A DNA stretch of 64,000 nt from Sphagnum compactum (lineage: Eukaryota > Bryophyta > Sphagnopsida > Sphagnales), in NCBI GenBank assembly GCA_965153455.1, contig OZ234496.1:8641863-8705862 (forward strand). The letters run 5' to 3'. The translations under genes and the position numbers were made by a program. A model generated the notes under the pieces. It made no database searches. It was not told the DNA's origin and saw only the letters and a list, made by a program, of their open reading frames with translations. Shown piece by piece: positions 36,255 through 47,089 of this stretch (within the stretch, counting starts at the first letter, position 1; each line of letters starts with the position of its first letter).

Positions 36255-37856
36255 TTAGCCAATATGTATCCAGACTGAAGCGCTCGGAGTGCCAAAGTTG
36301 ACTATTGTGAAAAGGTAATAGCCTGCGGGAGCTATCACCGCATTTGGAGGACCGTAGACAGTAGCCGCATACAATTTGCCTACAGGAAAAACCGCGCCTG
36401 CCTTCAAGATCAGCGACCGCTGATTCTGCGAGAACGTGTGGGTCGTGAATGAAGGGAAGTAGAGACGGAAGAGAACACCCGACGGCGCCTGTGCGAGTGT
36501 GAAGGTCACTTGGAAGGCTGCGCCATACAACACTTCCGTTGGAGATCCAACAATCGTCGGCCGTCGTAGGTCGTAGGCGGCATTGAGATAGTAAGGCCTG
36601 TACTTCTCGTAGCGAAGCTCGGTGGGGAAAGGAACGCCAGAGAAAACGTATCCTTCATTTGGATTACTACCACCCACGAAAATCTCGCCTGAAGGCAAAA
36701 CAACTGCGGAAGAGTGGTAGAGCCTTGGAATGGTGGTGGGTCGCATCACTTGGAATCTGAGTGTTGTGGGGTTGTAAAGCACTGGGGTCAGCACAGGCAC
36801 TTTGGCATCTCCCCAACCTGCTGTGCCTTGCTGAGCTCCATTGATAATGAGTACCTCTCCAGTCGGCAAAATCAGCATGTCCCCCATCACTCGTGGCATA
36901 GGCATCAGCGACATTACCCAATTAGGAGTGGCTGCCGTAACCACCATGCGACCACATGTTTGTAAAGCAGTGGCGAAGTTGGTTGCCTGGAAAGCTCCAT
37001 CTGGTGCCCCACCGCAAATCATAATCTCTGCTTCGGTAAATCCGTTAGCTGCTGATAGGGGGAGCATGACTGAGGATCCTGAGGATGGGTAGTTACGAGG
37101 ACCGTCGGGAATAGTTGGGTAAGTGCGCACCACTTCGCCAGTCTTCCAGTTGAGGAGTATTGAGTCTCTGTTGGCAAATATAAAAAGATTTTCATCAGGT
37201 AAGAGATGCGTGAAGGGGTACAGGTTGTTCTCGGCATCAGGTTCGTTTGTCGCCGCTAAGAAAGGGAGATTAATCGCGCCTTGGCCGTTACGCCTGGGAA
37301 CAAATTCGTAGCTGAATTCGGCACGACCTCCAACTACTATAATAGCCTGATCAGGCAGCAACTGATCGGATGCATACCAGCGATTAACAGCCAGCTGGTT
37401 CTGGAACTCAACCCAATTGTCCGTGGGCCCATCCCCTATTCGACGAACGTTCCTCCCTCCATCATTCCACCCGCCAGTCTGCGTCAACGTTCCATCCGAG
37501 GTGACAGCGCCAGACGAGCACCAGGTATCGGTGAGGACCTCTAACGGCCGAACCGTGTTTGTGGCGAGATCCAGTTCCACCGAGTGCGCCCAGCAATCCA
37601 CTTTCAGAGCTAAATCGTTGGGATCGTGCCTGCAAATACCATCAGGCAGTCTGATCTGCGACGGACCGTAGTCAGTCCTATCAAAGATGACGAGTTTGTT
37701 CGTATGTAGCAGCACCGTATGCATTGCAGACACACCACCATTCTTCACTATCAGCTCCCACGAATCCGGATAGTACGCAACTCCGAAGGTGGCGCTTATA
37801 GAAACCAACAACAGACACAAACTGAGCCGCACTTGTCTCGAACTCCGCATCGCCAT
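36255..37856 (-). CDS. GLOX: Glyoxal oxidase-like copper radical oxidase (secreted)
   Basis: An intact single-exon gene of 533 codons, the usual size for plant GLOX proteins. The first ATG (37,856) has a good G at +4; a second ATG lies two codons on. Residues 1-27 form a signal peptide (basic start, then LSLCLLLVSISATFGVA), so the enzyme is expected in the apoplast or wall. An N-terminal glyoxal oxidase domain is followed by a C-terminal DUF1929-type domain. The radical-copper residues known from fungal glyoxal oxidase are all present: Cys113 in DTWCSSG and Tyr161 in RWYAS (the cross-linked pair), Tyr380-His381 in RLYHS and His473 in THTFS. The family oxidises aldehydes or primary alcohols with O2 and releases H2O2, with roles in wall, pollen and defence. 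The substrate here is not predictable. The region is much GC-richer than its surroundings, as expected for a real gene. Confidence 0.97.
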   Translation of the reverse strand: MAMRSSRQVRLSLCLLLVSISATFGVAYYPDSWELIVKNGGVSAMHTVLLHTNKLVIFDRTDYGPSQIRLPDGICRHDPNDLALKVDCWAHSVELDLATNTVRPLEVLTDTWCSSGAVTSDGTLTQTGGWNDGGRNVRRIGDGPTDNWVEFQNQLAVNRWYASDQLLPDQAIIVVGGRAEFSYEFVPRRNGQGAINLPFLAATNEPDAENNLYPFTHLLPDENLFIFANRDSILLNWKTGEVVRTYPTIPDGPRNYPSSGSSVMLPLSAANGFTEAEIMICGGAPDGAFQATNFATALQTCGRMVVTAATPNWVMSLMPMPRVMGDMLILPTGEVLIINGAQQGTAGWGDAKVPVLTPVLYNPTTLRFQVMRPTTIPRLYHSSAVVLPSGEIFVGGSNPNEGYVFSGVPFPTELRYEKYRPYYLNAAYDLRRPTIVGSPTEVLYGAAFQVTFTLAQAPSGVLFRLYFPSFTTHTFSQNQRSLILKAGAVFPVGKLYAATVYGPPNAVIAPAGYYLFTIVNFGTPSASVWIHIG

Positions 37857-38313
37857 GACGTTTACAATACTTCACTTCTTGTCACCTACTGTAAATACAA
37901 GTAGCTGACCGACTTTGCACCCCCTAATGTACCGCCACCAACATAATCCAGCAGTTGTTGCTTTGCAGATACACTCATTACTAAGTGGACCACAGTCTAT
38001 TAGCTCCGAGTACACCACCTAGCTATCCACAGCTCCTCACAGATCGACTCAGTTAATATAACTCATGTAATATACTAGCTTCAAATTCCCACTACCACCA
38101 TCTTAGACCCCACTCCGACACACCTGTAAGCGTACCACTAGCTCAACATAGGTCGCATTAAGCTCGAACAAGCGACAACTAATACACCTGGACCCGCAAC
38201 TGGACTTGTTGTCTTCCTTAAGCTTCTCAAGAATAGCAAAAGCTCAAGACTTCCTACAACTGTCGAGTTATTTTACTAGAATACAACGTTAGCTGATACT
38301 CTGATAACATAAA
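37857..38313. other. 5' flank of the GLOX gene
   Basis: Promoter side of the minus-strand gene. On the coding strand a weak TATTTA-like element lies about 50 bases before the ATG and TATATTA about 200 bases before it. Neither is decisive. No reading frame of interest. Confidence 0.35.
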
Positions 38314-38600
38314 TTGATCAGTCCTCCTGCGCCAGCTGCAGCAGACTCGTGCGCAGGAGCAGCTAGAAAGCTTGGAGCTGCTGGCGGGAGGAGAGCAAAT
38401 ATTGAAGAAAGACTGTTGGAATCAGGCGGCTTTAAAAGAAGGGGATTCTGGCGTCCTTTTCTCCCCACTATCAGCCCCGGAGCTCCAGGATGTAATTTCG
38501 TGCAAGTTTCTTGCCAAGGCTGCGACGCAGCCTCAGCAACTGCAGGCCAGCTCATGAAGAGCCCAAAAATGACTGATTTCTTGCGCTGGTTTACCTAACA
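38314..38600. other. GC-rich patch with several overlapping open frames
   Basis: A short GC-rich segment with three open frames: two on the plus strand (one ending at 38,557, the other at 38,598) and one on the minus strand (38,289-38,555). The plus frame ending at 38,557 looks the most protein-like (LRQLQQTRAQEQLESLELLA, then SAPELQDVISCKFLAKAA) and could be a last exon following an AG at about 38,320. I recognise no family, and the opposite-strand frame is about as long, so I do not call a gene. It may be an isolated exon or gene fragment. Confidence 0.3.
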
Positions 38601-41600
38601 AAACAACAACGGGGCCTCCTCTTCCGCGAGGCGCTTGTACACAAGTTCTAAAGAAACAGTTCTAGAACTCCTTTCAAAGTGTACTAACTTAATCCAGCTT
38701 GTAGCTGCAGCAGCTCAACTTTTACAACAACAATGTGACTGATTTGTAATGTGGGTTTTGTTTTCTAGTTGAATATGTCAAAGGTCAAGGACTTGTTATT
38801 TATTGAATTTACTTAGTTACTACTATATTAAGAAATTAAATATGCGAAAGGATTAATCACACAGCAAAATTTATTTTTTACTTAATAATATCTCATCAAG
38901 TGTGGTCATAAACTTTTGGATTTTGTTGCCTATTTTGAGCAATGAAACGTGAATTATTATTGATATTTCTTGAAATCCTACATTCAGGTTTCAATTGAAC
39001 AGGCATCAGTTTTTTCCAAATAATTTTGAAGCTTACTGGAAAAGGGAGATTATAAAGAAAAGGTTTCACTTGGCTCTAGAAGTTCAGTTTAGAAGAAGTC
39101 ACCCAGTTATTTAATAATCAACCATAGTAGTGTGACTGCGAGTCACACTTCATTAGCAAGATTTTGACCTTGGTGCCATTATTTTAATTTGCACTTCATG
39201 GGAGCATGTGTTTGGTACCAGCATTTTAGGGTTTTGAATAACACTTGTCCCCTGAAGAAGTTCATCTTGCTCCAACCTAGAGTGCAAAAAATTTACTATT
39301 GAAAAGATTGACCCTAGAGTAATGTGGCGGCCTCAGGGTGGAGGTATTCTCAAATTAACCGGCCTAAGAAGAGGCAAGTACTTGGTATTGACAGTATTTG
39401 ATAGGGTAGTTGGAGGATTGGAGGAGAGGACAATAACCCTATCAAATACAAAAGTGAAATATATTGATTTGGGACGTTATAATTTCTTTGACATTGGGTG
39501 TTAAATTCAAAATTAGTGTATAGGGTGCTGGGTCATTAGTGGTAACAGTTGCGGTTGGCGAGTCTTGCACATTTTCTCCCTGTTTCTTCCGAAGGAAAAA
39601 CAGATTAGTATAAACTTCTGTAGCATCTCAATGCATCTAGTTGCTGCTTTTTAAAAAGTGGGTTTGGAGTTTGGCAAAAGGGATGACCAATTTAAGAATT
39701 CTATAAGAACCATTCCAAAGAAAAATATGGAAAAGAAACATATGATTGAGGTTCTGGTCATACTGTACACAACCTGTGTTATTGCTGTGTACCAATCATT
39801 GGTACAGTTCAAAATCCTTAAAACAAGAAAAACCAGCTAACTCACCTAGGAAAGACCTTTGGCACCCAACTTATAGGTAGTTTCCTTTTGGACCTTGGTT
39901 TCCTCGAAGAAGAGTCTCACTGAATTGGGCAATTTATTCGGTCATTTATCAAGTTCCAAGTTGTCAACGAGGAACTTCGAAGGAACCAAATAACACCAAT
40001 TTCTGTGGAAGCATAAATATAGACTCCAAAAGAATCCCATTTCAAAAGCATAAATGTAGACTTCAATGGCATCCAATTAGGTCTTTTGGGACACAAGCCA
40101 TTCAAGTCACAAAGCACCTAACAGAATTCACCAGATGTCCTACTGGGGTGAGTGTGTGTAAAAAATGCAACTATTTTTGTTCTCTTACGTATAATAGAAT
40201 AAAACACAGTTGTATGCCCATTATCCTAAAAAGCACTCTACTAAATACTTTAATACAACAGACAGTTACTATGAAGTTGCTATGTAAAATGGTTGATAAA
40301 AGGCAACTAGTTCTATTAACATCAGCTACCCAATTCCAACAACTAGAGGGCTCACAAAGCCTCACTTGCCAAGCAGTTCTGCACATGGCTGGTAGTTTTA
40401 CAAATCAAGTGAGTCTCAATCAAGTTACTCACTTTATTGGGTTGACTTGGGTTATGTAGGTTCTGACACGTGTCCCAAACTGGTCACAAAAAGTTAGTCT
40501 CTTTTTAGAGCTCTCTGCCCCTTCTTGTAACCTTCTGAGATATCCATAATTTGTTTTCCCCCCTACTCTAGGGTGGACTGTTGCTCTTTATGGAGCTAGG
40601 AGGGGGCCAAATTTCTGTCCTTTTCTTTTCATTCATCATATAATTATGTCCATCAACTGAAACATCTGAGCACAAATGTAGTTATGGAGATTGGACACTA
40701 AGGGAACATCACCTCTTGCTGAGATGGACAACAACATTTGGAGCAATAATCCTTGTGACGCTTGGCTTTGCATGTTTTTCTCCTGACAGGAAAGACCTAA
40801 TAGAATAATACCCATTTCAATTCCATAGTACCATTTCTGCCTGTAAAGGCCTGTTCTCATTTCTTTAGTGTAATTGGAGGGCATGTTACCCAGCTTATAT
40901 TGGTTACTTAGAGCATGTGTTTGAACGTCTTGTCCCTTGGAGCCAGTGGTTGTAATGTGCAGCTAAAAGCCTGCAGGCACCCTGCATATAAGCATGTTGT
41001 GACCCAAGAATTTGTAACATTGGGATAATTCGTTGTACCATTGAGGATTATGAAGACTCTGCCATGCCATTAGTCACAGTGATTTGTGAGGGGGCATTGT
41101 CAGATGCTTTTGAAGATTTCTTACATGATGAGAATGGGGGAGACGCAAAATATCCTCATCAAGCTCTGTCTGGCACCCATTTTGGGGCCTGTTTGTGCGG
41201 CCTTTTTGCACTGGCAAGAGGAAAAACATTAAATGGGTTTTGCCGGACCAGAGCTATTTCAAACCTAAAATCTCTCAACAGAGAGGCAGGATTCTTCCAT
41301 TAGCCTACTTCTGGGTGCAGAGAAAGGTCCTATTATTTTTTTAAATTTATAATTACCCCGTAACAGTCAAGTCGCAGTCAAATCCTGTGGGAGAGTCAAG
41401 TGGCTCCACACAGGTTGTTGCATGGATTCCCGTGCAGAGCGCAATTGGGGGCGGGGAACGGTTTTAGCATCTCACATGAGAATGTGGTGACAGCCCCTCC
41501 ACATGCCTTCAGAAATTCACAGGTTTTGAAAGGTTGGATCAAGTAGATAATGGATAAATTGAGTGTGCTCCCTTTGTAAATTAGGGGAAAGTTTGGGTGT

Positions 41601-41758
41601 GGAAATACCATCAACTCCCAAGCCACCAAATGAAGTTTTGTGCAGTGGGACATTACAAACATAATTCAGAAGTTTTTGGGTTGGCAATAGGGTAGTGGGC
41701 CCAGTTCAGCTGTTGCTGCCCCCGGTATTCTGGAACATCAAGAACTGCAATGTTTAAG
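38601..41758. other. Non-genic DNA
   Basis: No gene supported. Frames of 60-100 codons at 39,322-39,504, 40,148-40,459 and 41,064-41,303 show no recognisable motif or splice context. Confidence 0.45.
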
Positions 41759-42262
41759 CCTTACAGTTGTCTCCTCGAGTGTCCCCGCGCCAAACGGGCT
41801 TGGGAGGCCTTCTATCACATATGGCAAAAATGAGGAGCGCCCAATGACATCATTCTTTCCTGGCCTTTCGTCATGCTTGGTGAAGCTGTCTTCGAGAGAG
41901 AAGATGACCCCCCTGGAGTCCAAGGGTACCATGTAGGAGGCTTCTCCTACATCAAACAACCGCTTGACATCCTTCGCAGTTTCATCCTCTACTTTCTTTG
42001 GACAGAGAGATGCCGGAAGCATTTTGATAACCAGTATTCCTCTAGGAAAATCCTTCAACAAGCCTGGGTTGCTACCGTTGAGGTTGGAATGGCCACTTGG
42101 AAGGCCATTAATTCCCTTCGGTCCACCCGGGACCCTAGTATTCAAGATAGGATTGAGCAAGCCTTTAGGGCGGAATGGTGCCACTTAGGCATCTTTGGGG
42201 TTGATTGCGTCACCATCGTGTGGTGCTTCTTGCCCCCCATTGTATTTCTTGGATTTCTTTAA
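41759..42262 (+). pseudogene. LINE-type reverse transcriptase C-terminal fragment, decayed
   Basis: In one frame the sequence reads SCLLECPRAKRAWEAFYHIW (from 41,765), a pattern typical of the zinc-binding tail that follows the reverse transcriptase of plant LINE elements (Cys-x3-Cys-Pro, then A-x-R-A-W). A TGA at 41,831-41,833 interrupts it. The same frame then stays open to TAA 42,260-42,262 with FILYFLWTERCRKHFDN, which fits the W-x-x-R-x-x-x-x-F motif usual further downstream. Upstream of 41,759 the frame is lost. I infer a truncated, mutated LINE relic. No polymerase core or poly(A) tail is visible. Confidence 0.55.
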
Positions 42263-45200
42263 TGTTTGATGGGGCTGCTGCCTCCCTCCCCTTCTGGGGG
42301 TTTCTTCTAGACACATAGCATTTACAAAATCTTTCCATGGCATCTTGTAGATTGTACTGCGATGAAGGTCATAATTTTAGAATTGTTGGGTGTCAGAGCA
42401 TCCTCACCCACACCCCTTATTTGGGTCTATCAGTCTTTGGGATTCACCACATCCACCATACAAAGCAAACTCTTCCCCCAACCCCACCCATAAACATGAA
42501 AAGTGGACAGTATAAAGTGAGAGACTATTTAAATGTCACCACCTGGGGCAATATTATGGCTGATCATTCAAATACAGTCATCTCCTTTTACTAAACCTCT
42601 AGGATGGCACCGCATCCTTGGCATATGTACAGGCACCAACTTTCACACTATTTGATTGCTATGACTCATGCAAAATAGTGTGCAGGTCACTTTATGGTTA
42701 CACTTCATCCACGAATACCATACTTGCCATGTTACTGCTATACATCATCCCAAATACAGTGTACAGGCCATTGCATTGCTGTGGGTATGGAGGTAGGATG
42801 TGCTAAAAAAATAGCAGCAATTTGAATTGTCGAAAGGATGCTTCTGTGAAGTTGTACACAACGAATTATTGGTTTGTTGTTTTACTCATCAGGAGGAAAG
42901 TAGAGATGGATAGATTCTATCCTGGCTGTTGCGTGTGTGGAGACTACAGTTTCGACAAGAAGGGGTACTTAGTACCTACACATACTTTTGCCAGATGAAG
43001 AATCAAAAGAGGAGTTCCAGTTGCTTCAATCCTTATATGCAACAACATTCTAGAGTTTTGCATGGATTCTTATTTCCCACAACTTACAAGTTAGGTGCTT
43101 TCTATGGCAAAGCCTCTCACAGGCACCTTTGTTGCATTCTTCCCACGCTTTTTTATGAAAACTTCCTGAATGCTGTGCACAAGTTTTGACCAATCCAACA
43201 GGAAAAGAGTAAATGATTGCTGTCTCGCAACTTTGAAGTACACTATTGCAGTTAAAACCAGCTTGGCATCCCCGGCATTGCCCAATCTCACCAAGCCAGC
43301 CAAAAGAAATGCCAAGAAAAGCTAAGACAGCGTAGTATCAGGATTACTGCCAAGGTCTGAAGATAAGGTAAAGGCAGAGAACCTTAAAGCTTTGCTTAGG
43401 GGTAGGTAGGGGACCCGCTTCTAGAACTACCCAGTTCAGAGAGTGCCACTACAATTTAAGGGTCAAGGGCTGCAAATTGTTGAACTGTAGTACACTCCTG
43501 GGAGATACAGTTCTATGGTCAAACATTCGTTTGGCTGGACCTGGAATGTCATAAAAAAAATCCAGATGGCTTGGTCTGGTTTCCTCCTTTGAATATGAAA
43601 AGAAAACCACTTCTGAATCATGTGTGTTACCCAGAAAATCACGGGCAGTCTTTGACCCCTAGTTTGACCCTCTAATCCCTGTTTCATCCCAATTTGAGTG
43701 CCCTGAAGTTGGGTATCAGTTCAGAAGATCTGCAGGATCTTATGGGGACAAGGCTTGATTGAATGCAGAATATGAGTAGAAGCGAAGGCACAGGTAAGGC
43801 AAATCCAAAACTGGGGATGAAACTCTCATGAGGATCAAAGTAGGTGAGATTACTAATGTCATCCCCTTTTTTCTTTTCCCTGTATTCTGTTTTCATCCTG
43901 CCTTCTCATCTCAACCCCATTTCAGCAAAAACTGAGGACCAGTACCTCCAGTTTGGGATACTTTAGGGATAAATCTATGTGTATATTTTTTAGGATGAAC
44001 GTATATAACTGTAGTAAACTGTGGGAAGCGGCTCTCAAAACCGCCTTCTACAATGTACAGAAGATATCCTTCTTGAACCAATTTAAGTTGGGAAGACACT
44101 CCATAGAGCTCCAGAGTTGTTTTACTCATAACCTGATGGAAATCACACAACCATAATCCAACACAGTACAGGAATCCATACAAGATAACCATAATTCATA
44201 GGTATTGAAACAGCTGTTGAACGTATAAACGTAGTATACCAGCATGCATGAACAAACACCACTAATCACTAATTTTAATGTCAGACTTTGATGCTATGTT
44301 ATTTGGGCATCAGAGAATTGCTAAAATTTTCCATTTATTTATCCGGTTTGTTGTGAATCTGTTTATGGCCCTGCAAAAGTGTGACTCAACAAGATCATCC
44401 TTGGGGGCCAAAAAAAAGACTGAACAAAATAGACGTGCAGTCTCTAGGATGAATTGCCCAAATAAAACTCCAAAACCTTTCTGCTAGTGAATCTATTTGC
44501 CTCTGTTTTCTTTGGTATTCCCAAAAGCATTCATGTTTGGGGGGACAAAAAAACCTGTTCCCAATGTTCCACCCAATTTTTCCCCAGTTAAATGTCAATT
44601 ACAGTAATATTTTCAAAAAAATTTGAAGCTTTGATAATTAGAAGTCAATCTGTTCTGTAACTTATAACCTCAGTACAATTAAAAAGAGTTTTTATTTAAT
44701 GACATTGTAATGCTCTTATGAAAGGAATTACAAGTGATAATTCTTTGGTCATTAAGCGTTGCTTGAGATGATTACCAGTCTTTTAAGCAGTTATATGCAT
44801 TTATATGGAACATCCAGTCACAGTACAATCAGCGTTTCCTTTTTTCAATATTGTGATGTAGCTGATGTGGCGATTATCCATAAGATGATTTAGCTACAGA
44901 CTAAATATGAAAGTGGACAAAAAAACAGGATCCTTCTATGTTCTTGGCCACCTACTCGAACTTATTGTAAAAATCTGGTCATCTGGAAACTTTTTTTTCA
45001 AACTCTGGCGAATTTCGGCCATTTTTTTCATGGAAAATCCTTTGTATAGGTTGAAATCGTATTTTCTAGGCCGACATTTGGGGCGCAAAACAAAAAAACG
45101 CTAAGTACAATAGAACCAGATTTTGACATATAGTCCATTGCAGCCGGGTTCTGACATTTTGGGACCTGGAACCAGCAGGTTAGAGTAGGGTATATGTATA

Positions 45201-45361
45201 CCCTTGACCAACAGTTCTATAGAAAGAAAAAGCAAAGAACCAGTCTTTACCCTGCCGGCGGTGGGTGGGAAAGAGAGAACAGCAATTTGTCTGAATTTCG
45301 GAAAGTAGACAAGTTTTATTTACAGAGTAAATAATGCCATTTCAACGTCAGAGGCGTATAT
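42263..45361. other. Non-genic DNA and 5' flank of tRNA-Leu
   Basis: No gene supported. A palindrome AGGGTATA-TG-TATACCCT lies at 45,187-45,204, about 160 bases before the tRNA. A CAA triplet about 17-19 bases before the tRNA resembles, but is further upstream than, the usual plant tRNA initiation motif. Confidence 0.45.
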
Positions 45362-45445
45362 GTCAGCATGGCCGAGTGGTCTAAGGCGCCAGACTCAAGT
45401 TCTGGTCTTCGTAAGGGGGCGTGGGTTCGAACCCCACTGCTGACA
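45362..45445 (+). tRNA. tRNA-Leu (anticodon CAA)
   Basis: An 84-base class II tRNA. The acceptor stem GTCAGCA pairs with TGCTGAC and the discriminator base is A. The D arm contains the A box TGGCCGAGTGG, the anticodon stem CCAGA/TCTGG carries the loop CTCAAGT (anticodon CAA, reads UUG), a long variable arm follows, and the T arm is GTGGG-TTCGAAC-CCCAC. There is no intron, as is normal for plant nuclear tRNA-Leu(CAA), and no encoded CCA. All stems pair, so the gene looks functional. Confidence 0.97.
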
Positions 45446-45449
45446 TCTA

Positions 45450-45454
45450 TTTTT
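45450..45454 (+). terminator. RNA polymerase III T-run terminator
   Basis: Five T residues begin four bases after the tRNA discriminator base, with a second T run shortly after. This is the normal terminator for a tRNA gene. Confidence 0.85.
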
Positions 45455-47089
45455 CATTTTTCGCCACAATGGCGTTGATCCTAAAACGATTCTACCTGCG
45501 AGAATTGCAATAGGAATTACTTGTCTGGGTATTGTAATATTAAGGACCTTTTGTGTGCGTCCTTAGCCAGCCTTCAAGTAAAAAGAAAAAATTTAAATTA
45601 GAGAATGAAGCGAGTTTGGAGTTTTTCAATTGCCACAAGTGAGAGAAATATATCTAGGAAAAAATTTTAATTTCCAAATTCCTAAATGTGATTTTAGTGT
45701 GTAGCCAAAACTGTAGATGATTAAAGATTTGCACTTCATATTTGGTCTAAAGCGAAATCTTCCTTGGAATGATCGTTAGTTTTTCTACATCTTCATATCT
45801 ATGATTGCCACTTTAGCGGCATATAAATTTTTGAAATCCTAAGTAGTAGGCTGGTTCTTAGCCTGGTAATATTTGATCCAAATTTTTAGCATTAGACCAG
45901 GCTAAGATGAGGTACAGGACAGCAGTACAATGGCCTGTGTACACTGTACTTTAGATGGAATACAGCCTTCATGTAACCTAAAATCCGGTTTGGAAAGATT
46001 TATCCCATCAAACTCTTTCAGTGGTTTCTTCTCCAAAAACTTGCTTTGACACTTGCAAGCTCCGCACTATGGTGACGACCAATCTGCCAACGTACTTCTT
46101 CATGTGCACCCTTCGAAAGGTGCGCCTTCAACTTTGGTCTTGCTACATTCGCAAGTCTTGGGAAAATCCCCAACATGGTTTTAAGAAAACTTCATGACGA
46201 ATTGGAGGCGTTATGCTAAATGACTTATGATATTCATGTTTTTTTTTTCTTTTTTATCACTTTTAAAACCCTAAGGTTATGTGTTCTAGGAAAGATGAGG
46301 AAGATTAGAGGAGTGGAACATTCCCAAAACGAGGGCACCTAAGAACTAAGCTTGTTCCACAATTCAGGAACACACCCCAAGGGCTACACCCTATGTAGCA
46401 ACCAATGTTTTTTTTCATTTTTTCAAAATAGCCAGTGGGGCCACCTCTGCAGTGCATGTGGTGCTCATCTGGCTAAAAGCAAGCTGGTGTAGGAGCTCTG
46501 TGTGGCCCCATTAGCACACTCTTTATATCAAACTGGCTGCCACTTAAATTCTTTTTGAGCCCTCCTCAAAATTTGCAGGTGGAAAGAGCTAGTTATTAGT
46601 GAAATGAATATGGAGTTTTTGGGCAATTCATTGATTTCATTTGGATTTTTTATGGCGATGTTTGAAATGCTCTTGTCAGAATATGGCAACTACTTGATGC
46701 AATTTGTATAATTTATAGGGGATATATAATCATTCAAATTTTAAAAAACACTAAAAAAAACTGCAGAAATAAAAGTGACCTAGAAGATTAATCATTATGA
46801 ACTTGAAATGTCCAAATTGTTTGGACAAAGAGCAAAAACATCATAAATGTAATAAACATAACCACTTGCAAGGGAATTGAACCTTTAAAACTGGCCTTTC
46901 TATCACAAGTGACTTATAATCAACCAATTTAACATACAATTACAACTTCATTAAAAAAATGAAAAAAGAGAAACAATTACAATTGGAGTCTAAAAAATTG
47001 TTTAGCTTGTAAAACAACCATTGAATTCAATAAACAACAAAAAATAACAAAAACCAAAAAGATTTTACCTTAGCATAAACAAAGCTAGT
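45455..47089. other. Non-genic DNA
   Basis: No gene supported. AT-rich sequence between the tRNA gene and the hAT relic. Confidence 0.5.

Noticed and set aside
36506-37671. Overlapping frames of 62-87 codons on both strands inside the GLOX gene
   Set aside because: They are shadows of the GC-rich intact 533-codon coding frame.
41738-42184. 148-codon minus-strand frame
   Set aside because: It mirrors the plus-strand LINE-like frame and shows no recognisable motif.
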